This document shows positions 1 to 10,717 of a stretch of 64,000 bases of DNA, one piece after another. Location: contig OY720350.1 of assembly GCA_963082975.1 (NCBI GenBank), positions 43,788,734 through 43,852,733 of the forward strand, written 5' to 3'. Numbering within the stretch: the stretch's first letter is position 1; each line of letters opens with the position of its first letter. The position numbers and the translations under genes were made by a program. A model generated the notes under the pieces. The model was not told the DNA's origin. It did no database searches and saw only the letters and a program-made list of their open reading frames with translations. The DNA is from Labia minor (lineage: Eukaryota; Arthropoda; Insecta; Dermaptera; Spongiphoridae).

Positions 1-225
1 TTTTCTAATCTGAGATCAATAAAAAGATACATAAATTCAATGTTTCTAATTTACACCTTTATTTATAATATTATATATTTTTTTGTTTCAACTTCACATA
101 TCTCATATTCAAGACATCCGGTTGGATTAAAATTGGTGTCAAATTTTAGGTATTTTATTGCAATTTAATTAATAATAAAAATAAACTGTTTCATTTTGTT
201 TTAAAACTATTTGATTTATTGAAAA
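1..225. other. AT-rich non-coding DNA
   Basis: Low-complexity AT-rich sequence with no splice-flanked open frame and no recognised element. Most likely intronic. Confidence 0.5.
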
Positions 226-255
226 ACAATACCTCCCTTACTATCGTCGGTCGGT
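226..255 (-). repeat. 5'-terminal stub of Helentron-like family B
   Basis: Read on the minus strand this is the first ~30 bp of family B (ACCGACCGACG, then GATAGTAAGGGAGGTATTG). It then stops and unique AT-rich DNA follows. No other part of the element is present. It lies head to head with the full copy starting at 330. Confidence 0.75.
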
Positions 256-329
256 AATAATGAAATGTTTTCTTATGTTCGTATTATTACCTACCGACTA
301 ATGAAATGTTTTCTTATGTTCGTATTATT
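256..329. repeat. two tandem copies of a 33-bp spacer
   Basis: A 33-bp unit (TAATGAAATGTTTTCTTATG, then TTCGTATTATTAC) occurs at about 257-290 and 299-331. Between the copies is a degenerate fragment of the family B terminus (CTACCGAC). The whole lies between two divergently oriented family B 5' ends. Confidence 0.8.
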
Positions 330-960
330 ACCGACCGACGATAGTAAGGGAGGTATTGTTTTCACACCAAATTTCACATGTGGAGATTTTTACATATCTC
401 CACGAATCATGCATTTTCTTAACAGAAAAAAGTATTTTTAGCATGATGTCTGTCCGTCTGTCCGTCCGTATAGATGTGTACAGCCTGAACGGCTCAACCG
501 ATTTTGATGAAATTTGGTATATTTACTTAATGCATCTGTATCATGAATTGATCAACTTTTGGTGCAAATCCGGAAACCGGAAGTGGTAGTATTAGCGATC
601 GACGATAATAAGGGAAGGGTTATTTTCACACAAAATTTCACATGAGGAGATTTTTTTATATATCACCACGAATCATGCACTTTGTATTGGTTTTATCCTC
701 GGGAAAATCATATTTATTAGTTTTTTCTTGATTTAAAATTATATGACGTCATCCAGCCATTCATGACGTCACAGCCTGGTCTTGCATATATATTATAAAT
801 AAAATAAAATTAAAAATGTTTATATTTATTATTTATGTATCCATATCTGTTTTTTATTACATTAATAGATATATTAAAATTATTTGAAATTGTTTCTGTA
901 GCTGGAAATTAATTTACTTCAAACCGTCGGTCGGTTCGGACCTGGCCACAGGTCAACTTA
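330..960 (+). mobile_element. Helentron-like element (HINE) family B, full-length copy B1
   Basis: The element starts with ACCGACCGACG directly after a T. Near the 3' end it has the inverse CGTCGGTCGGT (926-936), followed by the hairpin GACCTGGCCACAGGTC and then AACTT. This asymmetric repeat plus 3' hairpin is the layout of Helentron-associated (HINE/DINE-1) elements. Inside are a GTCC/GTCT simple repeat (447-472), the shared block at about 487-535, a second diverged copy of the 5' module at ~597-700, and two TGACGTCA octamers at 744-751 and 764-771. It has no coding capacity: the 77-codon open frame at 356-589 is chance and recurs with each copy. The exact 3' base is uncertain by a few nucleotides. 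Confidence 0.8.
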
Positions 961-1406
961 TTTTATAATATATATATATACTTATTATTGCAAGAAAATA
1001 TAAATGTATACTGATAAATTAAAATTATATGAAATTATGCCACTTGGGATAAATAAAAAAATCTTCAAATAGTTATTTTATGAATTTCATATTATTATTT
1101 TTTTTTTATATATGTACATAGGTACTAAAATATACCGTAATCATTTTTGTTTTATTATATTATTTAAAAAAATATAACTAAATATAGAGATATATACTCG
1201 TATGTAAATGTATGTATATATTTAATATTTAATATAATATGAAAAATATTATATATAATATTTTAATTATCTAACATGATATTTTAAATATTTTTCTACT
1301 GGTTTATTCATTTATTCTTCTCCCTTTCTCATTTCATTTCAATATAAAACCTATGAGTGAAATGAGATTCGTTTCAATACTTAAACAATTTTATGATAGG
1401 GAAGTT
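961..1406. other. AT-rich non-coding DNA
   Basis: Poly-T tracts and TA-rich sequence. I see no gene or recognised repeat. Confidence 0.5.
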
Positions 1407-1438
1407 AAACCATACCTCCCTTTCTATCGTCTGTCGGT
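1407..1438 (-). repeat. diverged 5'-terminal stub of family B
   Basis: The minus strand reads ACCGACAGACGATAGAAAGG then GAGGTATGG. This matches the first ~30 bp of family B with a few substitutions and then ends in unique sequence. Confidence 0.6.
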
Positions 1439-1659
1439 AAAAATAGAAATATTCATAAATATTAATTTCTATATTTTTTTTAAATCTATTAGTATTTAAT
1501 ACTAAAAGTAGTGTACTTTTATTTAAAAAAAACTACTATCATTTATTGAAAGGATTGATTGGGTATCTATTTTAAATTTTTAAAAGTTCATTTTATAACA
1601 TTGATAATTATTTTTGGTCTTTGTAAAATATCTAACAAGTATATTTGCGTATTGTAGGA

Positions 1660-2040
1660 ATGTATGTAGAGGAAAGGTATTCCGAGGTTTGTTAGCTTTT
1701 CCTTTCAAGTGAAATTGGTCTCTTTTCGTTTCTCTATATCTACCCCGGCACTCGTCTTACGCTCATTATTTTGAAAGCGACCCAAGTGGAAGAATAAAGC
1801 ACACCGTGGAGCGGAGATGGAATTGGTGCCTGGGGGTTGAGTGGGGTCCGTTTCGCTGGCAGGTACAGTCAGCTAATTGGACAAGATTAACGAGCTATTC
1901 TTTCAGTCAGCTTTTGCAAGCTATTACCGGTTTATGTTAGGAGACTTGCGTGATCCATTCCCTCAACATCAACACTCCACTCTACCACTATTACTATTAC
2001 TAATCCATTGCTTTGTGTTCCTATAAATAGCCATCCCAGT
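1660..2040. other. higher-complexity non-coding block
   Basis: This stretch has clearly more balanced base composition than its surroundings and is not a copy of any repeat in the window. No long open frame with splice signals is seen. It is a candidate conserved regulatory or unrecognised transcribed region of the host intron; this is inference from composition only. Confidence 0.3.
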
Positions 2041-2402
2041 AGAATATCTTTTTACAAAATGGAACAATTACACATTTTCTTAAACATAAAAATAAAAACA
2101 AAACTAACATTGGTAAATTTTTTACTAGTAAAGTTGAAATTTATAAAGTTGGAATAATAGGCAAATAAAATGTAGTCTTAAAATGAAAATAAACAATTCT
2201 AATTAAGACAGATGAAGAAAAAGAAGAAGAATAAAATAAATACAAAGTTTTTAAATATATAATAGGTGTTTAATTTTTTACAGATAAAATTAGTTATGTG
2301 ATTCTAATGATGGGAGAATAATAGGATTGCCAACTTTTGTAGGGGGAAAAAAAGGAAGAATGTTTTTGCGATCACAGGATCTTATATACTTTCGGCATTT
2401 TT

Positions 2403-3040
2403 ACCGACCGACGATAGTAAGGGAGGTATTGTTTTCACACCAAATTTCACATGTGGAGATTTTTACATATCTCCACGAATCATGCATTTTCTTAACAGAA
2501 AAAAGTATTTTTAGCATGATGTCTGTCTGTCCGTCCGTCCGTCTGTCCGTATAGATGTGTACAGCCTGAACGGCTCAACCGATTTTGATGAAATTTGGTA
2601 TATTTACTTAATGCATCAATGGGATGAATTGATCAACTTTTGGTGCAAATCCGGAAACCGGAAGTGGTAGTATTAGCAATCAACGATAGGAAGGGAAGGG
2701 TTATTTTCACACCAAATTTCACATGAGGAGATTTTTTTATATATCACCACGAATCATGCACTTTGTATTGGTTTTATCCTCGGGAAAATCATATTTATTA
2801 GTTTTTTCTTGATTTAATATTATATGACGTCATCCAGCCATTCATGACGTCACAGCCTGGTCTTGCATATATATTATAAATAAAATAAAATTAAAAATGT
2901 TTGTATTTATTATTTATGTATCCCTATCTGCTTTTTATTACATTAATAGATATATTAAAATTATTTGAAATTGTTTCTGTAGCTGCTAATTAATTTACTT
3001 CAAACCGTCGGTCGGTTCGGACCTGGCCACAGGTCAACTT
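2403..3040 (+). mobile_element. Helentron-like family B, full-length copy B2
   Basis: It starts ACCGACCGACG after a T run and ends with CCGTCGGTCGGT, the hairpin GACCTGGCCACAGGTC and AACTT. It is very similar to B1 throughout, including the GTCC simple repeat and both TGACGTCA octamers. The 45 bp upstream (2358-2402, TGTTTTTGCGATC...ACTTTCG) also occurs upstream of the family A copy at 41318, so this copy sits inside another repeat. Confidence 0.82.
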
Positions 3041-3081
3041 ATTTTAATATGGTTCTTAAAAAAAAATAAAAAGAGGTAAAA

Positions 3082-3202
3082 TGTTGCCAACTGGCCTTTT
3101 TTGGAAAGGACAGCCCTTTTTTAAATACTCTCGACTGCCCTAATTGTAAGTGTACCTAATTAATAAGGGTGTCCTTTTTTGGAACTTATATAGTGGCAAC
3201 CT
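3082..3202. mobile_element. possible miniature inverted-repeat element
   Basis: A segment begins with GTTGCCA and ends with TGGCAAC. The internal sequence on each side resembles the inverse of the other (CCTTTTTTGGAAAGGACA versus GTCCTTTTTTGGAA). A diverged relative in the opposite orientation lies at 37457-37565. The superfamily is not recognised. Confidence 0.45.
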
Positions 3203-6200
3203 TAGATAAGAACTGTTAATATTAATTTAAGTCACTTATTCTTACTAAACCAAGTCATTATTTTCTAAAAGAATATTCAAATCTCTTATAGATGAGAAAT
3301 AATATAGGAAACTGAAAACAAGGACTAATTTTAAATATTGTTAGGAATTTAATTAGATATAGAAATTTCGAAAATATCAGAAAGATAGGAAACATAATTT
3401 TTTAGATCAAAGATTTTATATGAATTTTATTTAGCACTTAACCATTTCAAATTCTATTAATCTCAAATGAAAATGTTCATAGGACCATTTATCCATTGAA
3501 AATATGCAACTTGAGAAAACAAGGAGCGGAAAATTGAAGAGTCAAAGGGTAAGAGCAACACTTTATATGCGCGACTCTTCAAATTTTAATTTCCCTAATA
3601 CATCTACATTTTAAATAAAATGAAATATAAAAATATTGATTTATCTTTATTTACAATATTACTTTATAATTTTTATTTATTTATTTTTTTTCTGTTTTTT
3701 AAAGGTTTTTATTTATTAATGTCACGATATAAAAGAAATAAAAAATTGCTATTCTTAATGGATTAATATCATAAAAGTAAAATAAATAAAGTAAAAAAAA
3801 GTAAACAATTCTTTTACGACGTTAGAATTGGTACAATTGAACAGGATTTGTGGTAAATTAATAAACTTTTGTGCTCTTTTTTTATCCTTGATAATTGAAG
3901 GGTTCGGGTTGCTTTTAATTGGCCATGTGCCGGTGATAGGGAGTGTTTGAAAAAAAAACCGAGAGTGGATTCGTGACATATTGAGAAGAGAATCGAGGGG
4001 TAAAAGATATACGATCTTCGTCCTCGGCGACAAGAAAGTATCGATACGATATCGCGAACAATAACAACCAACAGTTTTCATGGATTTAACAATGAAACCC
4101 CTAAAAGTAGATTTCCCGCAACACAATATCAAAAACTACCGACAAAAATATAACCCATCACATAATATGTTCTATTTTTATTGCATATCTAATTAAATTT
4201 GATTAAGTTACATATAAACTTGAAAAGAACTTTAAATGGATAAATTAAATTAATTACACTATTCATAAATTAATTAATTTTAATTAACAGAAATCAATTA
4301 AAAATAAATATTTTATTATGTGTTTCCGAATGGAACCTAAATTCAAATTAATTTGAATTACCGCCCTCTGACAATGTTTGTATATTATTTAATTTTAATT
4401 ATTTATTTATAAATGTTAATTTTAATTAATTATAAAATTAATAATATTAGTTATAAGATAATTTATAATTTTAAGCCTTTTATTTTTATTGTAATAAATT
4501 AATAAGTTGACCACCTCCCTCCCTTACCACCCCTAATGAGTGATATTCCCCACCCTTACATATCTCCATATAAAAATGGGACTGAACGCTCTGAAGAGCA
4601 CTTGTTGTTTTGCCGCCCTTGCCTCTTTGCCTGCCGTCTTTCGGCCCGTCTGTCACTATCGCTCGACCCTTTAACAAATTGATACAATTTATTTTTATAT
4701 ACTTTAACAATTTTAAAATTTTTTAATTATTTATTATAATTGTTAAATGGGATTTCTAAAAATGACCCATTAAAAATTTGTTTCCTAAAATGTTTCAAAT
4801 TAATTAAAATAAATTGATTTTCATTTCAATACCTGGGACACCGAGCTATCGCTCGACCCTTTAACAAATTTATACAATTTATTATAATATACTTTAAAAA
4901 TTTTTCAATTATTTAATTATTTATTACAATTGGGTTTGGCTGTTAATATTAATACCCGATTTTAGCTAGCATAATAAGATTAGATATCTATCTTTTTTAA
5001 ACATTCATTAAAGCAATTTGAAATCAAGAGATGTGCAGAATACAAAATTTGAATAATATAGATATATATTCCATCAAATGTTTAAAGTTATACTATATAA
5101 TTTCCAGAATGGTTTAGTCTTAGAGATTCATATATTGTATGTAATAGTTAAAGTCTTTAAAGAGAATAATGAGACCCTATAAGACAAGACTGTTAAAAAG
5201 TAATTAAGACTAAAAATATGTTCATTAAGTTTATTGTTACTTTCACTATCTCCTTGTATTTTATTCCGAAAATAAATTAAATATTAGAAAACATTAAAAA
5301 ATTTTTTTTTAATATCACTGGGCTATTGAATACTTTCACACAATACTAAAATTAAAAAACTTGAAGTTCTTTGGTTAAATTAAGTTGGCTTTATTTATCA
5401 AGATAGTTATTTATTTTACTATTATATTTTTTATTAATATTAAAAAGAGAAAAAAATAAATATTTCTTTGACGAATTAAGAGAGAAAATAGAAAAGATGA
5501 AAATTAATTAACACACATTCTTCTTCATTTCTATAATTTCAATTTCTGTAATTATATATATTTCTGCCTTTGGAGTAGGATACAACTTGCATCTGAAAGG
5601 TCAAGAAAATAAAAGGATTGCGTATCTTCTTTTTACTATTAAACAAACAAAAAAATATCATAATATAAATATAATTAAATAGAGATATTTTTATTAATAT
5701 ATTAATATATATATATAAATAAGCATTGTATTTATGATTGTAAAACAACATTCAAACTGTTTGAGAGAAAAATTTAATTTATAATAAAATATATTCATAT
5801 ATCTATACAAGAATAATATATGAAGGTATATAAACTTTTTAAAATTTCAATAAATATCCCTTAGTTTTTTGTAACTATTAATCACATGTGCGCCCTTAAT
5901 AGATATATCTTTAATAACCTATTGGTAAAGAATAACAGAAGTAAGGGAATGTTTGAAACTTTCAATAAATTTCAAGAATACTATTTCAAAAAATTTATAT
6001 AATATTCACTATTAAGTTAAAAACAATGTTAAAATACAATGGTATTTTCTAATTTATGATAATGAAAATATAATGGTTATGGAAATGAGAGAGAACTTTT
6101 TATATAAATTTTTAACTTTTCATCTCATAAATATTATAATGGTAATAATAATTTAGAAATCTGTTTATATATATTATTTTTATTTTGTTTCTATAAAATT

Positions 6201-6599
6201 AGAAGAATACCTAAAAATTGTAAAATTGTATTTAAAAAATCTATAAACTTGAAATAAATATATTTTTTACGAATTTGGTTAAATTAAATATTTAATCAAC
6301 ATTGACACTACAGTCTATTTGTATTTAATGAATCGTTTAAATAATTATTAAAGTAAATTTTTATGATCATTCAACAAATTTGATTAAAATAATATTTGTT
6401 ACAATCTTTAATGCTTTAAAAACCATTTTTGGTAAAATATATATTTACATTATTTAGGAGAATTTTTAGGAGAATTTTTCGATCTAGAAAGTCTACTCGT
6501 TATATCTTTTTATTTGGTTTTATAATATATATTTAGATTTCTCTCATTTGAATTGATTATATAATGGATATAATCCGAATATATATGTTTATAGGGAAA
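3203..6599. other. AT-rich intron-like DNA
   Basis: Long AT-rich stretch. A 125-codon minus-strand open frame (3755-4132) has no recognisable domain and sits in low-complexity DNA, so I do not call it a gene. About 4504-4660 is less AT-rich but unassigned. The rest holds nothing I recognise. Confidence 0.45.
4657..4940 (+). repeat. direct repeat of ~88 bp
   Basis: The segment starting TATCGCTCGACCCTTTAACA at 4657 recurs at 4847, 190 bp downstream, and the similarity runs on for ~88 bp (to about 4745 and 4935). It could be a local duplication or the ends of an unrecognised element. Confidence 0.65.
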
Positions 6600-6624
6600 T
6601 CAATTGTAAAACGACTTGGTAGGT

Positions 6625-6745
6625 TGATAATATAAAAATAGTTGTGAGGGAACTGGGAGAAGATACTAATTAGAAAGAGATGGCTCAGGATAGGGATGGT
6701 CGGAGGAATGTTATTGCTGCATGCAAAAATTGTTGGTTCCAGCAG
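6625..6745 (+). pseudogene. non-LTR retrotransposon C-terminal relic
   Basis: The + strand contains VRELGEDTN, a stop, then KEMAQDRDGRRNVIAACKN. This is the tail that follows the reverse transcriptase in the family seen intact at 22451-22932 (VAQNRNSWRGVVAAAKN). It is a short decayed fragment with an in-frame stop. Confidence 0.55.
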
Positions 6746-7261
6746 TACCACAAAGTACATTAGAATACTAGGTAATAGGTGTAAGAGTGAATTATGTGGA
6801 AGTTTACAGACCTTGAGTTATTTTTTTTTCAGAAATATGAGAAGATTTTCTTTTTAACAAATTCTAAAAAATACATAGATTCCAATCTCCAAAATTTATG
6901 ATTAAAAGAATGAAAGCTTAGTTAATATTTATTTGTTACGTAAAACAATACAAAAGTACAAATATTTCTTCAAATCCTAAGTAGGTACATATATATAAAA
7001 TAAAAATAAAAAATCGTACTTATGGCGTGTTAGCTTTTCTCCTTAGGAAACTTGGAGGCTTATAGAAAAGGACTCGGTGGAAATAGAGGTAAATGGAATA
7101 TGGAAACGTCAATTTCGAGAAGAGATAAGAAGAGTGAATTACTATGTAACCCTGTGTTGGTGTGGGTGTGTTTTAGGAAATGATGAAGGTGAATGAGGTT
7201 AAAAAAAATGCAAGGGTAAATAACAAAGTGATAAGGTTTAACAAGTACCAAAGAGTTTACA

Positions 7262-7840
7262 AAGAATGTATAAGAAAGGAAATTAGGAAATAAAAATAAA
7301 ATATCACATTAAAATGATTAGTTAAAGAAAAAAAGTGGTAAATATTAAAGGAAGTAAAGACAACAAAATTGATTAAAAAAAAGTGAATTGTTTTTTAAAA
7401 AAATTTAAATTTAATTAATAAATAAAATTCAATTGCCATAATCACTCTATTATATTTCAAAATCTCAGAAACACACATTAATAATAATATTTGAGTTATG
7501 TTCAGATTAAGATAATCAATAAAATCATTAATTATAGTTTATTTGAATCCTTGATTAAGGGTTGTTTTCTGTAAAGCCCTTTTGTGTTGTGAATGACAAA
7601 TACAACAAATACCCACTCCTGTTCAATGTCAGCAAAGGTCAAGCAAGATAGTGGAAAACTAAATAATAACTAAATAATGTAAAAATTAATTAATTAAAAA
7701 ATTATTTATTATAGAAATAATTTTACTCTAATAGGTTTATAATAATTCCCAACATTCCCAATATAGATTATAATAAAAAAAAGAGAAAAAAACACACACA
7801 CAAGCACGATTTTTTTATAAGGTTTTTTTTTTATTTAGTT
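7262..7840. other. AT-rich non-coding DNA
   Basis: No gene or recognised repeat is seen. A short CACACACA run lies at about 7793-7803. Confidence 0.45.
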
Positions 7841-7937
7841 GAAGTTATCAACTTCAAATGGCGCGATGTGCTAAAAACTTGGTTTCAAAAATTAACCCGG
7901 AGCGAGTGCATCCTATAGATAGTCTGTGCACGAGAGG

Positions 7938-8115
7938 CTCTTCAATGAACAACACGGAGCATTATATAAACTTTAAAAAATTAATTTTTGCGGTTATTGA
8001 TTAGATATTAATAAAATTTATAGCCTATGTTACTATATAGGTATATAAGAATATTGTGATGTAATTTCATATCCGTTCAGCCAATTTTGAGTCTATAAAA
8101 AGAATAATCTTTCGA
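7938..8115 (-). mobile_element. decayed Helitron-like fragment
   Basis: Close match to the internal part of the element at 25321-25691 (AACACGGAGCATTAT, TTGCGGTTATTGAT, ATAAGAATATTGTGATGTAA, TTCAGCCAATTTTGAGTC). Neither end is preserved. Confidence 0.5.
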
Positions 8116-8548
8116 ATTATAAATAATAAGTTATAAATAAATCGTTTGAATAAAAAGATTGTATATATAGTTACAGTGAATTTAATAAATTTACTATAAT
8201 ATATTATAGAAATAGCATATATACATTAATAAATATTTCTATATTGTTTCTATATATCTTATATCATCTTGATTTTCTTTTAATATATATATATAACGAA
8301 ATTTAAAAAATATAAAACTTAATATATATATCAGTTGCTGAGTTGATAAGAATAAAGAAAAGATAACGATGTAACAACCGAAATGCACGTAAATCAAATA
8401 TATGAATCAACTTGAAAATTCACCGAGTGTTTATAATTAACAGTTTTATATTTTTAAATTAATTTTAATTTACATAACTTACTAAAATATGTCAACTACT
8501 CCCTACGGTTACTTTCTATTAATTTTGTATACCTGTATATATATTTTT

Positions 8549-9050
8549 ACCGACCGACGATAATAAGGGAGGTATTGTTTTCACACCAAATTTCACATGT
8601 GGAGATTTTTACATATCTCCACGAATCATGCATTTTATTAACAGAAAATAAGTATTTTTAGCATGATGTCTGTCCATCCGTCCGTATAGATGTGTACAGC
8701 TTGAACGGCTCAACGGATTTTTATGAAATTTGGTATATTTACTTAATGCATCAGTATGATGAATTAATCATCTTTTGGTGCAAATCCGGAAACCGGAAGT
8801 GGTAGTATTAGCGAGGAAGGGAAGGGTTATTTTCACACCAAATTTCACATGAAGAGATTTTTTACATATCACCACGAATCATGCACTTTGTATTGGTTTT
8901 ATCCTCGAGAAAAATCATCTTTATTAGTTTTTTCTTAATTAAAATTATATGACGTCATCCAGCCATTCATGACGTCACATCCTGGTCTTACATATATATT
9001 ATAAATAAAATAAAATTAAAATATTTATGTTATATCCATATCTGTTTTTT
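8549..9050 (+). mobile_element. Helentron-like family B, 3'-truncated copy B3
   Basis: It starts ACCGACCGACG after TTTTT and follows the family through the GTCC repeat, the second 5' module and both TGACGTCA octamers (about 8950-8978). It then stops at about 9050, before the 3' inverted repeat and hairpin. Confidence 0.78.
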
Positions 9051-9479
9051 TTCTTAATGAAGACGTTAGAGATTAAAAAAAAGTAATTAATATATTTCAT
9101 CAATAATTTTTTTTATACTTAAAAACAAATAGCAAGTGAAAATTGTAGAATTGTATTTTGAAGAGAATAATTTGAATAATTTTATAAAATGAGAAAAAAG
9201 AATGACATAAACATAAAAAAATATAATCATGAAAATGAGAATTATGATAATTCTTTTATAAATATTATAAAATTCAAATATTTATCAAAAGTTTAAATAG
9301 AATGTATACCTAGATTTTAATTAACTTTGAATTGTATTTAGAATTTCAAAATAACTTTTTAAGATATTCAAAAGAGATGTTAATTCCAAAATCTCATTTA
9401 AGTCAATATCGAATGTTGTATGTATATTTACTGCCATTAGAATCTATTAAACTACTAGTAATTAGAGTATTAAGTTAGT

Positions 9480-9740
9480 AATAAGCAATATCCATTTAGA
9501 CCCCAGTTGAGTGAGGTCTGGGTTAAATTGTCGATATCTGATCTGATTGATCTCCTGAAATTTACTGATCTGGAGTTGAAGGGGTGGAAATCGCAAGCCT
9601 GGATTTGGCGGGGGATGAAAAGGACTCCCTTCCCTTCGTCCCTGGCAGACAACCCATCGTCGGCATCACCACCCACTGGTCTCCCTTCTTGGACCCATTT
9701 GCAAACTCTCTGTTTACTTTCAATTACTTCTCTAAACATT
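9480..9740. other. GC-richer unassigned block
   Basis: A unique block with open frames on both strands (9470-9739 minus, 9507-9878 plus, 9584-9811 plus), none with a recognisable domain. The overlapping frames suggest compositional chance rather than coding. It could be conserved non-coding DNA or an unrecognised exon. Confidence 0.3.
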
Positions 9741-10170
9741 TACTCCTGCACAACCTATTCAAAGTCAATTATTTTTATTCTATTAGAATGTTTCCGATTG
9801 GTTTTGAATAATGGAAAAAGTAAAAAAGAAAAAAAAACAAAATTTAACAAAATTATTTTCTGTAAAAAAAAAAAATAATAATAAAATAAAACGCAAAATG
9901 TTGAAAAATAAATATTTGTTTTTTTTTTAATATTTAAAATTTCTAAACGATATTTATATTTTATATTTGAATGATTTTTCTGATTTATTATTAATATAAT
10001 TTTTCAATATCTTATATAGATTAAGAATTCTAGAATATTCTAAAAATAAAACAAAAATTTTAATTTAATTTAGGATTTAAAAGTCATATGATGTTTTTAT
10101 TTAATTGTATGTCCCTTTTAGCCAACTTAACGTTTATTTGAGTTCATATTTATATTTATTCTTATATATA
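9741..10170. other. AT-rich non-coding DNA
   Basis: Poly-A and poly-T tracts, with nothing recognised. Confidence 0.45.
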
Positions 10171-10174
10171 ATAT

Positions 10175-10252
10175 TGTACTCGGCGAGGCTCGATCCTTTG
10201 GTACTAAGTTCAGCGGTTTATAACCTCCAAACTACCATCCTTTTAGATTTAT
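10175..10252 (-). repeat. tRNA-like sequence, possible SINE head
   Basis: The minus strand has a B-box-like GGATCGAGCC, with TGGTAGTTTGGAGGTTATAA upstream in the A-box position. It does not fold as a clean mature tRNA, so a decayed tRNA-derived SINE is the likelier reading. Confidence 0.35.
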
Positions 10253-10670
10253 ATTACTACTACAATATTGAATAGCAATTCAAAATCCATGAGCACACAT
10301 AATTCTCTTTTTTCCATTTCATCAAAAATCCAATTGTTTGCTCTCAATGACTTTCTGATAGAAACCTTTTGTAAAAACAAAACTAGGACAAATTTGGTGA
10401 AAGCTCAATTAAAGTTTTTCTGATCGGGAAATTCAAAAATTCAATCATATAATGATTCTATCAATTTTCTGTAAAGTAGTCAGATATAGGATTTTGAATC
10501 ATTTTATATTTATTTTTTAATTTGATTTTAAACTTTATTAATAAATGTATAATATTATAGAAAAGCTTGTTTTCCTAAAAAATTTTAAAAATATTACTAC
10601 ATATATAATTTCTTAGTATTTAAGTAAAATTTAAAGTTATAAAAATTATATAAATGGAAAAATTGCCTCC

Positions 10671-10674
<4 letters not shown>

Positions 10675-10712
<38 letters not shown>
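10675..10712. repeat. (AT)n microsatellite
   Basis: Uninterrupted AT dinucleotide run directly beside the 3' end of the Helitron at 10718. Confidence 0.95.
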
Positions 10713-10714
<2 letters not shown>

Positions 10715-10717
10715 TTA

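Noticed and set aside
447-472. CRISPR-like short repeats (GTCC/GTCT arrays)
   Set aside because: Simple-sequence repeat inside a eukaryotic mobile element, with no spacers.
356-589. 77-codon open frame (also at 2327-2554, 58713-58988 and 49631-49879 minus)
   Set aside because: These frames run through the simple repeat and common block of family B. They are broken or shifted in other copies and lack any domain.
3755-4132. 125-codon minus-strand open frame, the second longest in the first 20 kb
   Set aside because: Low-complexity Phe/Ile/Tyr-rich C terminus, no recognisable domain and an overlapping frame in another phase. Most likely chance in AT-rich DNA.
9470-9878. Overlapping open frames on both strands
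   Set aside because: No domain, no splice context, and frames compete on both strands. Kept only as an unassigned block.
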